43,125 bases of DNA. It comes from a virus. Shown one piece after another: positions 15,910 to 24,824 of the stretch; within the stretch, counting starts at the first letter, position 1; each line of letters opens with the position of its first letter. Both the position numbers and the translations under genes were made by a program. The notes under the pieces were generated by a model. The model did not search any database. It was not told the origin of the DNA and worked only from the letters and a program-made list of their open reading frames with translations. Location: positions 1 to 43,125 of the IMG/VR virus record IMGVR_UViG_3300027851_000054; one strand, 5' to 3'.

Positions 15910-16484
15910 CCAGCACGATTAATCCTACAGTCCCCGCCAGCACGCAGCCCTTGGCGTCGGCTCCGGTCAGGGATAACTTCCTTGCGGCGTATAACGACAT
16001 CAACGCCCTGCAAGGCGGCCTCGCGGCTACAGACGCCATCGTTAACCCGTTGCCGGCGCAAGTATCCGCGCTGGAAACCGATGTTCTCGCATTGCAGAAC
16101 GCTTCCGCGACGGTGCCGCCGCGTGCGGCCATCGGGAAGCTGATCGGCGCCAACCTTGCGCTGACCTCCGACCAACCTATCCCTGTTAATCACCTTACCT
16201 ACGGATATGACGTTGTTCGCATCATTGCTACGAATGTTGTTGGCACCCCGGTCGCGGCGCAGGGCGGCATCTACACCGCTACCTCGAAAGGCGGCACTGC
16301 GATTGTCGCGGCGTCGCAAAGCTACACGGGCCTGGTTAGCGGAACGACAATCATCAGTCTGACGCTTGCCTCCACGGGGGTAATCCGGTCTGGGGATACA
16401 CTGTACCTGTCGCTGACCACGCCGAATAGCACGGCTTGTACGGCGGACATCTACGTTTACGCGGATGTGCTAGGGGCTATCTGA
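15906..16484 (+). CDS. head- or tail-fibre-like protein
   Basis: This 192-residue protein opens with an attachment motif typical of podoviral fibres (STQPLASAPVRDNFLAAYND). A coiled-coil helix follows (residues about 45-70), then a beta domain rich in Thr/Ala/Gly. Such small fibres bind head or neck and are usually trimers. Start ATG 15906 overlaps the previous stop as ATGA; a GTG at 15891 is less likely. It is coupled to the paralogue gene at 16484. Confidence 0.65.
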   Translation: MTSTINPTVPASTQPLASAPVRDNFLAAYNDINALQGGLAATDAIVNPLPAQVSALETDVLALQNASATVPPRAAIGKLIGANLALTSDQPIPVNHLTYGYDVVRIIATNVVGTPVAAQGGIYTATSKGGTAIVAASQSYTGLVSGTTIISLTLASTGVIRSGDTLYLSLTTPNSTACTADIYVYADVLGAI

Positions 16485-16975
16485 TGGCCCTTCAATATCC
16501 GTGGAAACTGATCCAGACATACCGTTACCCGGGGTTTACCGAGCCGAATGAGCCCGTGCCTTTGGGGCAATGGTGGGAAGACGATATCGACGTAATCGCA
16601 TCGCTGGATACGATCTTCGGGCTTGACGAGAACCATCAGAAGTGGACGTTCAATTCCGTGGCGTATGATTCCGGGCTGATCGCTTCTGTTGTGACACCAC
16701 CGAACCCGAAAGCCACTTGGGAAGCGCTTCCTTTGGTATACCCCGGCATTACGCTGCGCGGCGCTTCGGCAGAATGCGTTAACTGGTCGCTGGCCACCCG
16801 GATTGGCATGGTAACGGTGACGACAAAGGTCAACAGTTACCCCCCGTCGTATCCAATCGAGTACCGGAACAAGAACTTGCAGGCAGCGGCGGCAAGTGCA
16901 ACCACGCTTTACGGCGTTCCGGCAGTCCCGTATATTGGTGCCGCGTATCTCGTGCAGAGGCTGCCGTACTCATGA
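16484..16975 (+). CDS. virion-like protein, paralogue of the product at 2356
   Basis: This 163-residue protein begins MALQYPWKL and ends LVQRLPYS. The protein at 2356-2922 shares the first nine residues and nearly the same last seven, and both have Cys-Val-Asn centrally, while the middles have diverged. The start at 16484 overlaps the preceding stop and the end overlaps the tail adaptor as ATGA. Its location between a fibre and a tail protein supports a structural role in neck or tail. Confidence 0.7.
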   Translation: MALQYPWKLIQTYRYPGFTEPNEPVPLGQWWEDDIDVIASLDTIFGLDENHQKWTFNSVAYDSGLIASVVTPPNPKATWEALPLVYPGITLRGASAECVNWSLATRIGMVTVTTKVNSYPPSYPIEYRNKNLQAAAASATTLYGVPAVPYIGAAYLVQRLPYS

Positions 16976-17688
16976 CGATGGATTATCAATCCTACATCAA
17001 TGACGTTGCGAATATTTCGCTCGTCAATCCGGTAGACGCGGCCTTTCAGGCGATCATCCCGCGAATGATTTCCTATGCGGAGCTTCGGATCTACCGAGAA
17101 CTGAATCTGCTCGAAACCATTACGCGGAACTCGTCCAACACGTTGACCGCCAACAGCCGAACATTCACGGTCCCGTCCGAATTCGTCGTGGTCGAAGGGA
17201 TGAATGTCATTACCCCGGCTTCTGCGCCCACCGCTGACGCCGGAACACGGCACCCGCTCACGCTTACAACGCGGGAGTACATGGACCACGTGTGGCCAAA
17301 CTCGACCGCGCCGTCCGCAGACTCCGTGCCGAATGCCGTAGCGCAGATTAACCAGAGCACATACATCGTTGGCCCCCCGCCGGGGCAGAACTTTCGGGTT
17401 GAAGTTATCGGGACTATTCGGCCTGCGCCGCTTTCGCCGCAGAACACCACAACCTTCCTGACAGAGCACCTACCGGACCTGTTTCTGGCGGCTTCCCTTG
17501 TCTTCGCCTTCGGGTATCAGCGCGATTTCGGGCAAATGAGTGATGATCCGAACACGGCTGTTACGTGGGAAGGCCAGTACCAGATTGCCTTCAAGTCCGC
17601 CGGGATCGAGGAATTGCGCAAGAAATGGGCGGCTGACGCATGGACGCCAAAGCAGCCTAACCCGGTCGCCACACCCACAAGGGGGTAA
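16972..17688 (+). CDS. tail adaptor / tail tube-associated protein (putative)
   Basis: This 238-residue protein has an N-terminal helical section (FQAIIPRMISYAELRIYREL), a beta section (ANSRTFTVPSEFVVVEGMNV) and a C-terminal helical section (LPDLFLAASLVFAFGYQRDF). This is the same helix-barrel-helix plan as the protein at 14731. It directly precedes the nozzle gene, the classic place of a T7 gp11 or P22 gp4-type adaptor. ATG 16972 overlaps the previous stop; ATG 16978 is an alternative. Confidence 0.7.
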   Translation: MTMDYQSYINDVANISLVNPVDAAFQAIIPRMISYAELRIYRELNLLETITRNSSNTLTANSRTFTVPSEFVVVEGMNVITPASAPTADAGTRHPLTLTTREYMDHVWPNSTAPSADSVPNAVAQINQSTYIVGPPPGQNFRVEVIGTIRPAPLSPQNTTTFLTEHLPDLFLAASLVFAFGYQRDFGQMSDDPNTAVTWEGQYQIAFKSAGIEELRKKWAADAWTPKQPNPVATPTRG

Positions 17689-17691
17689 ACA

Positions 17692-19707
17692 ATGCCGCTG
17701 GTGGACGTAACTCTAGCGCCGGGGATCAACGTCCAGAAGACGCAAACCCTTAATGAAGGCGGCTGGTCCAAATCCCAATTGATCCGTTTCAAGGACGGGC
17801 TTCCGCAGAAAATGGGCGGCTGGCGAGCCATGGATGTGTCGCCGATCTATGGCACGCCGCGAGCCCTGCACGCTTTTGCCGATCTTGCAGGTAATACGTA
17901 CCTTGCTGGTGGGTCTAACCAAGAACTCTGGCTGGAATCGGCCTATGGTACACAGAACATTACGCCTTTCCGGCATGTGACGAATGATCCCCCCGCGCTG
18001 TACACAACCGCCGGCTCCACTACCGTCGAAGTGCAAGACCCGAGCGCCGCCGGGATTGGGCTGGTTAACGGCGATTGGGTAAACTTCGTCGTCCCGGTTT
18101 ACGTTGGGGGTATCATCATATACGGGTCTTATCAGGTGTTTAACGTGTCGTCTGGCGGCGCCGCGTGGCGCTTTACGGCGGCAGACCCGGCCACGACAAA
18201 CGCGTACGCGGGTGGCGTCACCGCGTCGTTCCAGACCACCGCCGGAACAACTACGGTTGTCGTCACGGCGCCAAGCCATAGCCTTTGGACCGGGGACGAG
18301 TATACGCTTGCGCTACCGGTTACCGTGGGCGGGATTACGCTCTCTGGATCGTATATCATCACCTATTCAAACCTTGACCAGTTTACCATCGAGGCCGCCA
18401 CCGCCGTAAGCTCTGCAACGGCTTCCATGAATGCGGGCGAGCTTCGCATCGGTTATCTGCTCGGAAACGGGTTGGACGACGCATTGGAGAATGGCTCTTA
18501 CGGTGCGGGGCCTTATGGCTTCGGGCCGTATGGCATGGGGTCAAATATGTTTTACCTGCAAGGGGTTTCCTTGTGGTCGTTGGACAATTGGGGTGAACAA
18601 CTTATCGCCAACCGATACGGCGGTGGCATCTACGTATGGACGCCTCCGGCGTCTGGCGGGAATATTGCCACGCTGATCAATAACGCCCCGACTATCGCAA
18701 GCCAGATCTTCGTCTCGATGCCGGCGCGTATTCTCGTTGCCTTGGGCGCGGAGACCGCTGGCATCCGTGACCCGTTGCTCATTCGGTGGAGTGACGTGGA
18801 GGACTATAATACATGGGTCGCGTCTTCGACGAACCAAGCAGGGTCGTTCCGCCTTGGTACGGGTAACTATATCGTGGCGGGCGTGTCCAATTCGACCAAC
18901 GCCTATATCTGGACCGACGTTGGCCTTTGGCAGATGTCGTATATCTCAACGCCGTATATCTTCGGGTTCGACCAGCTTGCGACGAACTGCGGCCTTATCG
19001 CGCCGCACGCCTTCGCTCGCATGAACGACGACCTTTACTGGATGTCGCAGCGGCAGTTCTACGTGTTCAATGGCTCCGGGGTATCCGAGTTACCTTGCTC
19101 CGTATGGGACGAAATCTTCCAGAACTTGACCGAACTTCAGGCGTCGAAGATCACGGCGGGGTCTAACAGTTACTTCGGTGAAGTGTGGTGGTTCTACCCG
19201 TCGAAGGACAGCGACGAGAACGATTCCTACGTCAAATACAACATCTCCGCGCAAACATGGGACTATGGGACGCTGGACCGAACGGCGTGGATCGATCAAT
19301 CCGTGTTGGGGCCGCCTATTGGCGCCAATTCCGCGTTGGAAGTGTTCCAGCACGAGATAGGAACCGATGATAGCGGTTTACCGATCAATGCGGCCATCGA
19401 GACGGGTTACATCATGATCGCGGAAGGGGACATGTTCACTTACGTTGACCAGATCATCCCGGACGTGAAATTCGGCATTCCGACGTCCGACCAGAACGGC
19501 ACGGTAAACGTTACCGTGAAGATGGTGGATTACCCGACGGACGAGCCCCGGCTTTATGGCCCATATCCGGTCAACAAGCTGACGCCTTTCGTCACGATGC
19601 GGGCCCGTGGCAGACAGATGGCGCTCCGCTTTGAGAGCGATGATCTCGGCAGCTTCTGGCGTCTTGGGAAGATCCGCTATCGTGGCGCTCCCGCAGGGAG
19701 GCGATAA
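17692..19707 (+). CDS. tail hub / nozzle protein (P22 gp10 or T7 gp12-like)
   Basis: This 671-residue protein opens with APGINVQKTQTLNEGGWSKS and RFKDGLPQKMGGW, typical of podoviral nozzle proteins. It has a long all-beta body with repeated Gly/Tyr/Trp blades (GAGPYGFGPYGMGSN, LLIRWSDVEDYNTW, DLYWMSQRQFYVFNG). In P22 this protein (gp10) forms the DNA-conducting nozzle and stabilises packaged DNA. Residues about 130-245 look like an inserted beta domain. AAGGGGGT precedes ATG 17692. The next start overlaps the stop (TAATG). Confidence 0.8.
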   Translation: MPLVDVTLAPGINVQKTQTLNEGGWSKSQLIRFKDGLPQKMGGWRAMDVSPIYGTPRALHAFADLAGNTYLAGGSNQELWLESAYGTQNITPFRHVTNDPPALYTTAGSTTVEVQDPSAAGIGLVNGDWVNFVVPVYVGGIIIYGSYQVFNVSSGGAAWRFTAADPATTNAYAGGVTASFQTTAGTTTVVVTAPSHSLWTGDEYTLALPVTVGGITLSGSYIITYSNLDQFTIEAATAVSSATASMNAGELRIGYLLGNGLDDALENGSYGAGPYGFGPYGMGSNMFYLQGVSLWSLDNWGEQLIANRYGGGIYVWTPPASGGNIATLINNAPTIASQIFVSMPARILVALGAETAGIRDPLLIRWSDVEDYNTWVASSTNQAGSFRLGTGNYIVAGVSNSTNAYIWTDVGLWQMSYISTPYIFGFDQLATNCGLIAPHAFARMNDDLYWMSQRQFYVFNGSGVSELPCSVWDEIFQNLTELQASKITAGSNSYFGEVWWFYPSKDSDENDSYVKYNISAQTWDYGTLDRTAWIDQSVLGPPIGANSALEVFQHEIGTDDSGLPINAAIETGYIMIAEGDMFTYVDQIIPDVKFGIPTSDQNGTVNVTVKMVDYPTDEPRLYGPYPVNKLTPFVTMRARGRQMALRFESDDLGSFWRLGKIRYRGAPAGRR

Positions 19708-20738
19708 TGGTTCAAACGATTTCCTCTGAACGAAGCGTATCCACGGAAGCTCTTGGCCGGCAGATCATCGTTGCGCTGAACAATATCGCGGAATCATTCT
19801 CCGGTGGTGGGGGCGGAACGGGAACCGTGACCTCGGTTGGCGTGCAAAGCCCCTCAGGCGATATTTCGGTGACGGGCTCTCCGGTCACCACTTCTGGGGT
19901 TGTCGATATTGACCTGTCACCAAGCGGCGTCACGCCGGGGACTTACGGTAACGGGACGAACGTCGCCCAGGTCACCGTGGACGCAAAGGGCCGCGTTACC
20001 AGTGTCAGCGTTGTGCCAATCAGCACGCCCGGCTCTGGCACCGTCACCTCGGTTAACATTACGGGGGGAACCGCAATCACGGCATCCGGCGGGCCTGTCA
20101 CCACGTCCGGCTCGATCACGGTCAGCCATGCCGTTAGCGGAGTTTCCGCCGGAACGTATGGCAGCGCATCGAGCGTTCCGCAGTTCACCGTTGATGCCCA
20201 AGGCCATGTGACTTCGGTTTCTAATGTCTCGATTACTGCCGGCACGGTTACCTCGGTTGGACTCACTTCCACCGATTTGACCGTTAGCGGCTCTCCGATC
20301 ACGACCAGCGGCTCGATCACCGCGAATCTGACGACGACGGGCGTCAGCGCAGGTAGCTACGGCTCTGCGACGCAGGTTTCCACGTTCACCGTTGACGCGA
20401 AGGGGCGCTTATCCGCTGCCGGTTCCGCCACGATCACGACGCCGCTTTCGGTTCCGACGACAGTTGTTACGTCAGGTCCAACCTATAGCATTCTTACCAC
20501 GGATTATCTTGTGGTGATAAACTTGACCGTCCCCGGCGCCATGGGGGTAACGCTACCATCAACGCCGGCCACAGGGCGCATTGTTATCGTCAAGGACGGA
20601 AAGGGCGACGCTACGACAAACAACATTACCGTTTCCCCGGCGTCTGGTAACATCGACGGGGCGGCTACATTCGTTATCGCAGCCAATTACGGCGCCGTCA
20701 CATGTGTCTACAATGGAACGGAATGGAGTGTAGTCTAA
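19707..20738 (+). CDS. tail fibre protein with three repeat modules
   Basis: This 343-residue protein has a short N-terminal anchor (residues 1-38) ending in a Gly tract (SGGGGGTG). About three modules of roughly 68-72 residues follow, each starting GTVTSV and containing SGSP(I/V)TTSG, GTYG and VTVDAKGRVTS. The modules begin near 19824, 20040 and 20244. A C-terminal beta domain (residues about 255-343) ends it. Such modules form the extended shaft of trimeric fibres. The next gene carries the same modules at higher identity. GGGAGGCGATA precedes ATG 19707. Confidence 0.8.
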   Translation: MVQTISSERSVSTEALGRQIIVALNNIAESFSGGGGGTGTVTSVGVQSPSGDISVTGSPVTTSGVVDIDLSPSGVTPGTYGNGTNVAQVTVDAKGRVTSVSVVPISTPGSGTVTSVNITGGTAITASGGPVTTSGSITVSHAVSGVSAGTYGSASSVPQFTVDAQGHVTSVSNVSITAGTVTSVGLTSTDLTVSGSPITTSGSITANLTTTGVSAGSYGSATQVSTFTVDAKGRLSAAGSATITTPLSVPTTVVTSGPTYSILTTDYLVVINLTVPGAMGVTLPSTPATGRIVIVKDGKGDATTNNITVSPASGNIDGAATFVIAANYGAVTCVYNGTEWSVV

Positions 20739-21490
20739 TGGCTTACACGGGCAAACCCGGTAACGTTACACCCGGAACGTATGGCAACGGAACCAACGTT
20801 GCCCAGGTCACCGTCAACGCTCAGGGGCAGGTGACAGCCGTTACCAACGTTAGTATCTCGACGGGCGGTGGGGGAACGGTCACCTCGGTTGGGCTCACCT
20901 CTACCGACCTGACCGTTAGCGGTTCTCCGGTTACCACGTCTGGCACGATCACAGCTAACCTGACAACGACGGGCGTAAGCGCGGGTACCTACGGGGACGC
21001 CAGCAACGTTGCGCAGATCACGGTTGACACGAAAGGCCGTGTAACCTCCGTAACGAATGTCCCCGTCTCCGGGGGCGGCGGCTCTGGTACGGTCACCTCG
21101 GTTGGGCTCACCTCTACCGACCTGACCGTCAGCGGCTCGCCGGTTACCACGTCTGGATCTATAACGGCTAACTTGACAACGACGGGCGTTAGCGCGGGCA
21201 CTTATGGGGATGCCAGTAACGTGGCCCAATTTACCGTCGATGCGAAGGGCCGTATCACGTCAGCCACGAACGTCCCCGTCTCCGGGGGCGGTGGTTCCGG
21301 CACGGTCACCTCGGTTGGCCTTAGCTCCACGGACCTGACCGTCAGCGGCTCGCCGGTCACCACGTCCGGCTCTATCACAGCCAACTTGACGACGACGGGC
21401 GTCAGCGCAGGCAGCTATGGCTCGTCTTCCCAGGTCGCCACGTTCACCGTTGACGCGAAGGGCCGGTTAACGGCGGCCAGCAACGTGACG
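19824..21490 (+). repeat. tail-fibre module repeats, 213-bp period in the second gene
   Basis: Six copies of a module start with (A)CGGTCACCTCGGTT-like DNA at about 19824, 20040, 20244, 20876, 21089 and 21302. The last three are exactly 213 bases apart and nearly identical in DNA. Spacing in the first gene is 216 and 204. The near-identity across genes makes this a likely site for recombination and copy-number change. Confidence 0.85.
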
Positions 21491-22000
21491 ATACCTGTAA
21501 AAGTCTGGTCCCCGTTAGTAGGGGGGCAGAACATAGATACCACGGCATACGCGGCGAAAGGGGTATTCTTTACCCCCACGCAAGATACCACCGTCTACGG
21601 ACTTGGCGGGTCGCTTAGCACATCTTCCGGACAGGTATATAAGTTGATGCTGGTCACTTTGGATGGGTCTAACGTTGTTCAGGCCGCGTACAGCACTGCG
21701 TCCGTAACGGCTACGACTACCTCAACGCGCGGGTTTGTGTACTCCAATTTCGGGTCCCCGGTAACGCTTACGGCGGGGGTGCCATGCGCGGTACTTCTCG
21801 TCAGGACGGACGGCACGGGTACCAGCAGCGTGAGCGTAGCGTACCAGAACGCACGCCCTATCCCGCAGGCGTTCTGCGTGGATATCGCGACGGCTAACAC
21901 TTTTGCTAGGCTTGCCAGCGTAAACCCCGGTATCGGGGACACCATTGGCACCGACGGTTCCGTTAGCGTCGCCTCGTTGGGATTTCTCGTTGGAGCGTGA
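20738..22000 (+). CDS. second tail fibre protein with nearly identical repeats
   Basis: This 420-residue fibre begins with a partial module (VTPGTYGNGTNVAQVTV) matching the middle of the preceding gene. It then has three modules starting at 20876, 21089 and 21302, exactly 213 bases (71 codons) apart. The C-terminal domain (residues about 250-420) differs from the preceding gene (TTAYAAKGVFFTPTQDTTVY) and is a likely receptor-binding or tip domain. Two adjacent fibre genes built from one module family suggest duplication with tip exchange. ATG 20738 overlaps the previous stop. Confidence 0.8.
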   Translation: MAYTGKPGNVTPGTYGNGTNVAQVTVNAQGQVTAVTNVSISTGGGGTVTSVGLTSTDLTVSGSPVTTSGTITANLTTTGVSAGTYGDASNVAQITVDTKGRVTSVTNVPVSGGGGSGTVTSVGLTSTDLTVSGSPVTTSGSITANLTTTGVSAGTYGDASNVAQFTVDAKGRITSATNVPVSGGGGSGTVTSVGLSSTDLTVSGSPVTTSGSITANLTTTGVSAGSYGSSSQVATFTVDAKGRLTAASNVTIPVKVWSPLVGGQNIDTTAYAAKGVFFTPTQDTTVYGLGGSLSTSSGQVYKLMLVTLDGSNVVQAAYSTASVTATTTSTRGFVYSNFGSPVTLTAGVPCAVLLVRTDGTGTSSVSVAYQNARPIPQAFCVDIATANTFARLASVNPGIGDTIGTDGSVSVASLGFLVGA

Positions 22001-22001
22001 T

Positions 22002-22370
22002 ATGCCAGAAGAACCTATTGTTGATTTCGGTCTTATCCGAATCTCGGAGCCCGGCAGGACCGATACACGCAATGTGTCGCTGCCTAATGGCGCTTACGTG
22101 ATCCCGGCGGACATCGTTTCCGCCCTCGGGGAGGGTAACACCCTAGCCGGCGCCGCCGTGCTGGATAGCCTATTTCCGACCAGAACGGGAGGCGGCGCCC
22201 CCGTCCCGATCATCATCGCGGGCGGAGAATACGTTGTTTCTCCGGGGGATTGTCGGCGTGTTGGCGGGGGAAATGTCAAACACGGGCACGCTACCCTAGA
22301 CAAGTTCGTCCTGGATGTCCGCAAGCAGACCATCAATGAACTGAAGAAGCTACCGGGACCGCAGAAATGA
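22002..22370 (+). CDS. conserved virion-region protein with an internal duplication
   Basis: This 122-residue protein carries two related segments, GAYVIPADIVSALGEGNT (about residues 30-47) and GEYVVSPGDCRRVGGGNV (about 76-93). Each is followed by a helix (LAGAAVLDSLF; KHGHATLDKFVLDVRKQ). The YVxPxxxxxxLGxG pattern is familiar from short modules in phage virion proteins. GGAGCG precedes ATG 22002. It overlaps the GNAT gene by ATGA. The molecular function is unknown. Confidence 0.65.
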   Translation: MPEEPIVDFGLIRISEPGRTDTRNVSLPNGAYVIPADIVSALGEGNTLAGAAVLDSLFPTRTGGGAPVPIIIAGGEYVVSPGDCRRVGGGNVKHGHATLDKFVLDVRKQTINELKKLPGPQK

Positions 22371-23326
22371 ACCAGACCGAGGAAGTTCAGAGCAATAACA
22401 GGAAACAGAAGTATAGCCCCATTGTTCGGGCGAAACCGGAAGACGTGAAAGACCTGCGGCTCCATCTCCGGGCCATCAAGGAAGGTTTCAGCGGTTCTGC
22501 GCCGTCGCTGGAAGAGATTGATAGCGTTACCGACATGATCGCCCGGAATGATGGCGCTGTGGCTGGAATCGCTCGTGAAAACGGGAAAATCGTCGCATCT
22601 ATCGGGCTAACGGTGAACCGGCTTTGGTATAGCGACGAATTCCTGCTCGCCGATGCTTGGCATTACGTCGTTCCGACCCGCCGCCGCAGCCCTTATGCCA
22701 AAGCCCTTATCCGTTTCGCGAAGACATACGCCGATACGGCGGGGGTTCCCCTCGTTATGACCATTGAGAACACGCCGGCCCTGGCTCCGAAAATAGGCTT
22801 GTACACCCGAGAACTGGAAGCCTATGGGGGCTTGTTCCGTGCGGCCCCTGGGGCACAGCCGGATCTCCCAGAGGGCGTGCACCTCGCTACCACGGCGATC
22901 TGGGATGATCTGGAACGGGTGTCCCGATGGATTGGTGCGGATAACTCAATCCTCCCGGTCAATTATCCGCGAGCCCTAGCGGAGATCCAGCAAGACGTGC
23001 TCCGGCAAGGTCAAGCAACGGGTCGCGCGGTTGTCGGGGTAGTCGGTCAACCGGGCAACATCAAAGGCATGATCATCCTTGGCGTTCAGGTTGAAGACGT
23101 GACCGGAAAGTGCTCGCTGGTCGAACGGTTCATCGCCGTACCTGAAGGCCAAGATACTTATGGTGCATCGGACAAGCTGATGCGCTTCGCGCAGTGGGCC
23201 TCCACAACGTTAAACCTCCCCCTTGACATCGGCGTTTCTTCTAGGAAAAAGCCGGAAGCCAAGATAAGATTGTACCGCCGAAGGTTCGGGGAGCCCCGAA
23301 AACTATTCTTCTTCCACAAGGGATAA
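22367..23326 (+). CDS. GNAT-family acetyltransferase, apparently tandem
   Basis: This 319-residue protein shows a GNAT pattern in its first half. DVKDLRLHLRAIKEGFSG leads in, VASIGLTVNRLWYSDEFLLA covers strands 3-4, and VPTRRRSPYAKALIRFAKTY is the acetyl-CoA loop and following helix, an RRxxxYAKAL variant of the usual RGxGxG. The second half repeats the plan in degenerate form (SLVERFIAVPEGQDTYGASD, then LMRFAQWASTTLNL). GNATs acetylate amines using acetyl-CoA; the target here is unknown. It sits among ejection-protein genes, where P22 has gene 14, so it may be packaged or act late. Confidence 0.7.
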   Translation: MNQTEEVQSNNRKQKYSPIVRAKPEDVKDLRLHLRAIKEGFSGSAPSLEEIDSVTDMIARNDGAVAGIARENGKIVASIGLTVNRLWYSDEFLLADAWHYVVPTRRRSPYAKALIRFAKTYADTAGVPLVMTIENTPALAPKIGLYTRELEAYGGLFRAAPGAQPDLPEGVHLATTAIWDDLERVSRWIGADNSILPVNYPRALAEIQQDVLRQGQATGRAVVGVVGQPGNIKGMIILGVQVEDVTGKCSLVERFIAVPEGQDTYGASDKLMRFAQWASTTLNLPLDIGVSSRKKPEAKIRLYRRRFGEPRKLFFFHKG

Positions 23327-23330
23327 AGCC

Positions 23331-24824
23331 ATGGGTTGCGGCGGCGGTTCCACGTCCTCTACTACTGTTCAGCAGATTCCCCCGGAAGTCCTCGAACAGT
23401 ACAAGAACCTGATCAGCAAGGCTAACGTTCAGTCGGAAAAGCCGTATGAACAATACTCCGGTGATCTGATCGCCGGAACGACGGGCTATCAGGATCAGGC
23501 GTATCAGAACCTCGCCAACCTGCAAGGACGCGGACAGGCGTACTATAACTCCGCAGCGGGTTACGCTGACGCCGGGGCTTCCCCTGTAACAGGGGAACAG
23601 ATCCAAGGTTATATGTCGCCATACCAGCAACAGGTCATCAACGCGACGATGGCCAACATGCAGGAGAACAACGCGCAGCAGGCCAACCAACTGACCGGTA
23701 ACGCCATCGCTTCGGGCGCATTTGGCGGGGACCGGGCAGGCGTGGCGCAGGCGGAACTTGCCCGGCAGCAATCCTTGGCGAATAACCAGACCTTGGCGGA
23801 CTTGTATAACAGTGGCTACTCGCAGGCGCTTTCGGCAGCGCAGCAGGATAAGCAGAACGCGTTGACCGCTGGCGGCCAATACCAAAACCTTGGCACCTCG
23901 GCATCCCAAACTGGGCTTAGCGAGGCGGACGCCCTATTGAACGCGGGCAACCAGCAGCAGCAGCAGGCGCAGAATATCCTCAATACACAGTATGAGCAGT
24001 GGCAGAACCAGCAACAGTATCCTTATGAGATGTTGACATGGTTGTCGCAACTTTCCACGGGCCTTGGCTCTAATATGGGCGGCTCGTCCACGACCACCTC
24101 GGACAGTGGCGGCAAGGCTACCGGCGGGCGGATTGGCCGCGCCGCAGGTGGCGCGTTGTCCACGTCGCTCGGAAAACTACAGTTCCCGCAGGGCGGAGCG
24201 AACCTTCCGACCGCGCCGGCTGTCCAGCCGAAGGGCGATCAGACACTCGCGACGCTGGCTAACGCGGCTAAAGTTGCGCTGATGTTCCTTAAGGACGGTG
24301 GCCGCGTTGGCCTTGCCACGGGCGGCGCGTTTACGCCCTCCATTTCACCCGCTATCGCGAGCACGGCGCAGGTGCCCGGCTTGTCTGGCACTTTCCTGCC
24401 CAAGCCGAAGACGCCGCTTTCCAGCTTGCAGCAGGGTAACTTCAGCCGCACCAACTTGCCCACGGCGCCCGCTGCCCCGCCCCCGAAGGACAATTCCGGG
24501 GACTTGATCAGCCTCCTGGGCAGTTCGCTTGCCCCGGCGGGGCGCGAAGACCCGAACGCGAAGACCGACAAGGCGCAGTATATCCCCGCCGGGGACGTTG
24601 GGCGGGTAACCGGCGCCTCGGCCCCTGTCGCGGGGCGAGGCGCGGGCGATGCGCTGAAGGCCGCCGCCACCGTAGCCACGGCGCCGGGGGATCCGAATGC
24701 GCTCCCGCAAGACCTTGATATGTTCGCTCGTTTCTGGAACGAAGCCAGCGGGCTCTTTGCGCAAGGCGGCGCCATTACGCCAAATGCGGGGGGCCTCGGC
24801 TTCCGCCGTGGAGGGGGCTTCTGA
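23331..24824 (+). CDS. ejection-type internal virion protein 1 (Gln/Gly-rich)
   Basis: This 497-residue protein begins MGCGGGSTSSTTVQQIPPEV, an opening I associate with podoviral internal proteins. Residues 10-240 are helical and very rich in Gln/Asn/Ala (NAGNQQQQQAQNILNTQYEQ). Residues about 262-275 (ATGGRIGRAAGG) and 321-331 (DGGRVGLATGG) carry the GGR motif also found at 6677 and 24824. The C-terminus is Pro/Ala-rich and probably disordered. By order (three consecutive large genes after nozzle and fibres) it corresponds to the first P22-like ejection protein. The MGC is not preceded by a signal peptide. Confidence 0.7.
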   Translation: MGCGGGSTSSTTVQQIPPEVLEQYKNLISKANVQSEKPYEQYSGDLIAGTTGYQDQAYQNLANLQGRGQAYYNSAAGYADAGASPVTGEQIQGYMSPYQQQVINATMANMQENNAQQANQLTGNAIASGAFGGDRAGVAQAELARQQSLANNQTLADLYNSGYSQALSAAQQDKQNALTAGGQYQNLGTSASQTGLSEADALLNAGNQQQQQAQNILNTQYEQWQNQQQYPYEMLTWLSQLSTGLGSNMGGSSTTTSDSGGKATGGRIGRAAGGALSTSLGKLQFPQGGANLPTAPAVQPKGDQTLATLANAAKVALMFLKDGGRVGLATGGAFTPSISPAIASTAQVPGLSGTFLPKPKTPLSSLQQGNFSRTNLPTAPAAPPPKDNSGDLISLLGSSLAPAGREDPNAKTDKAQYIPAGDVGRVTGASAPVAGRGAGDALKAAATVATAPGDPNALPQDLDMFARFWNEASGLFAQGGAITPNAGGLGFRRGGGF

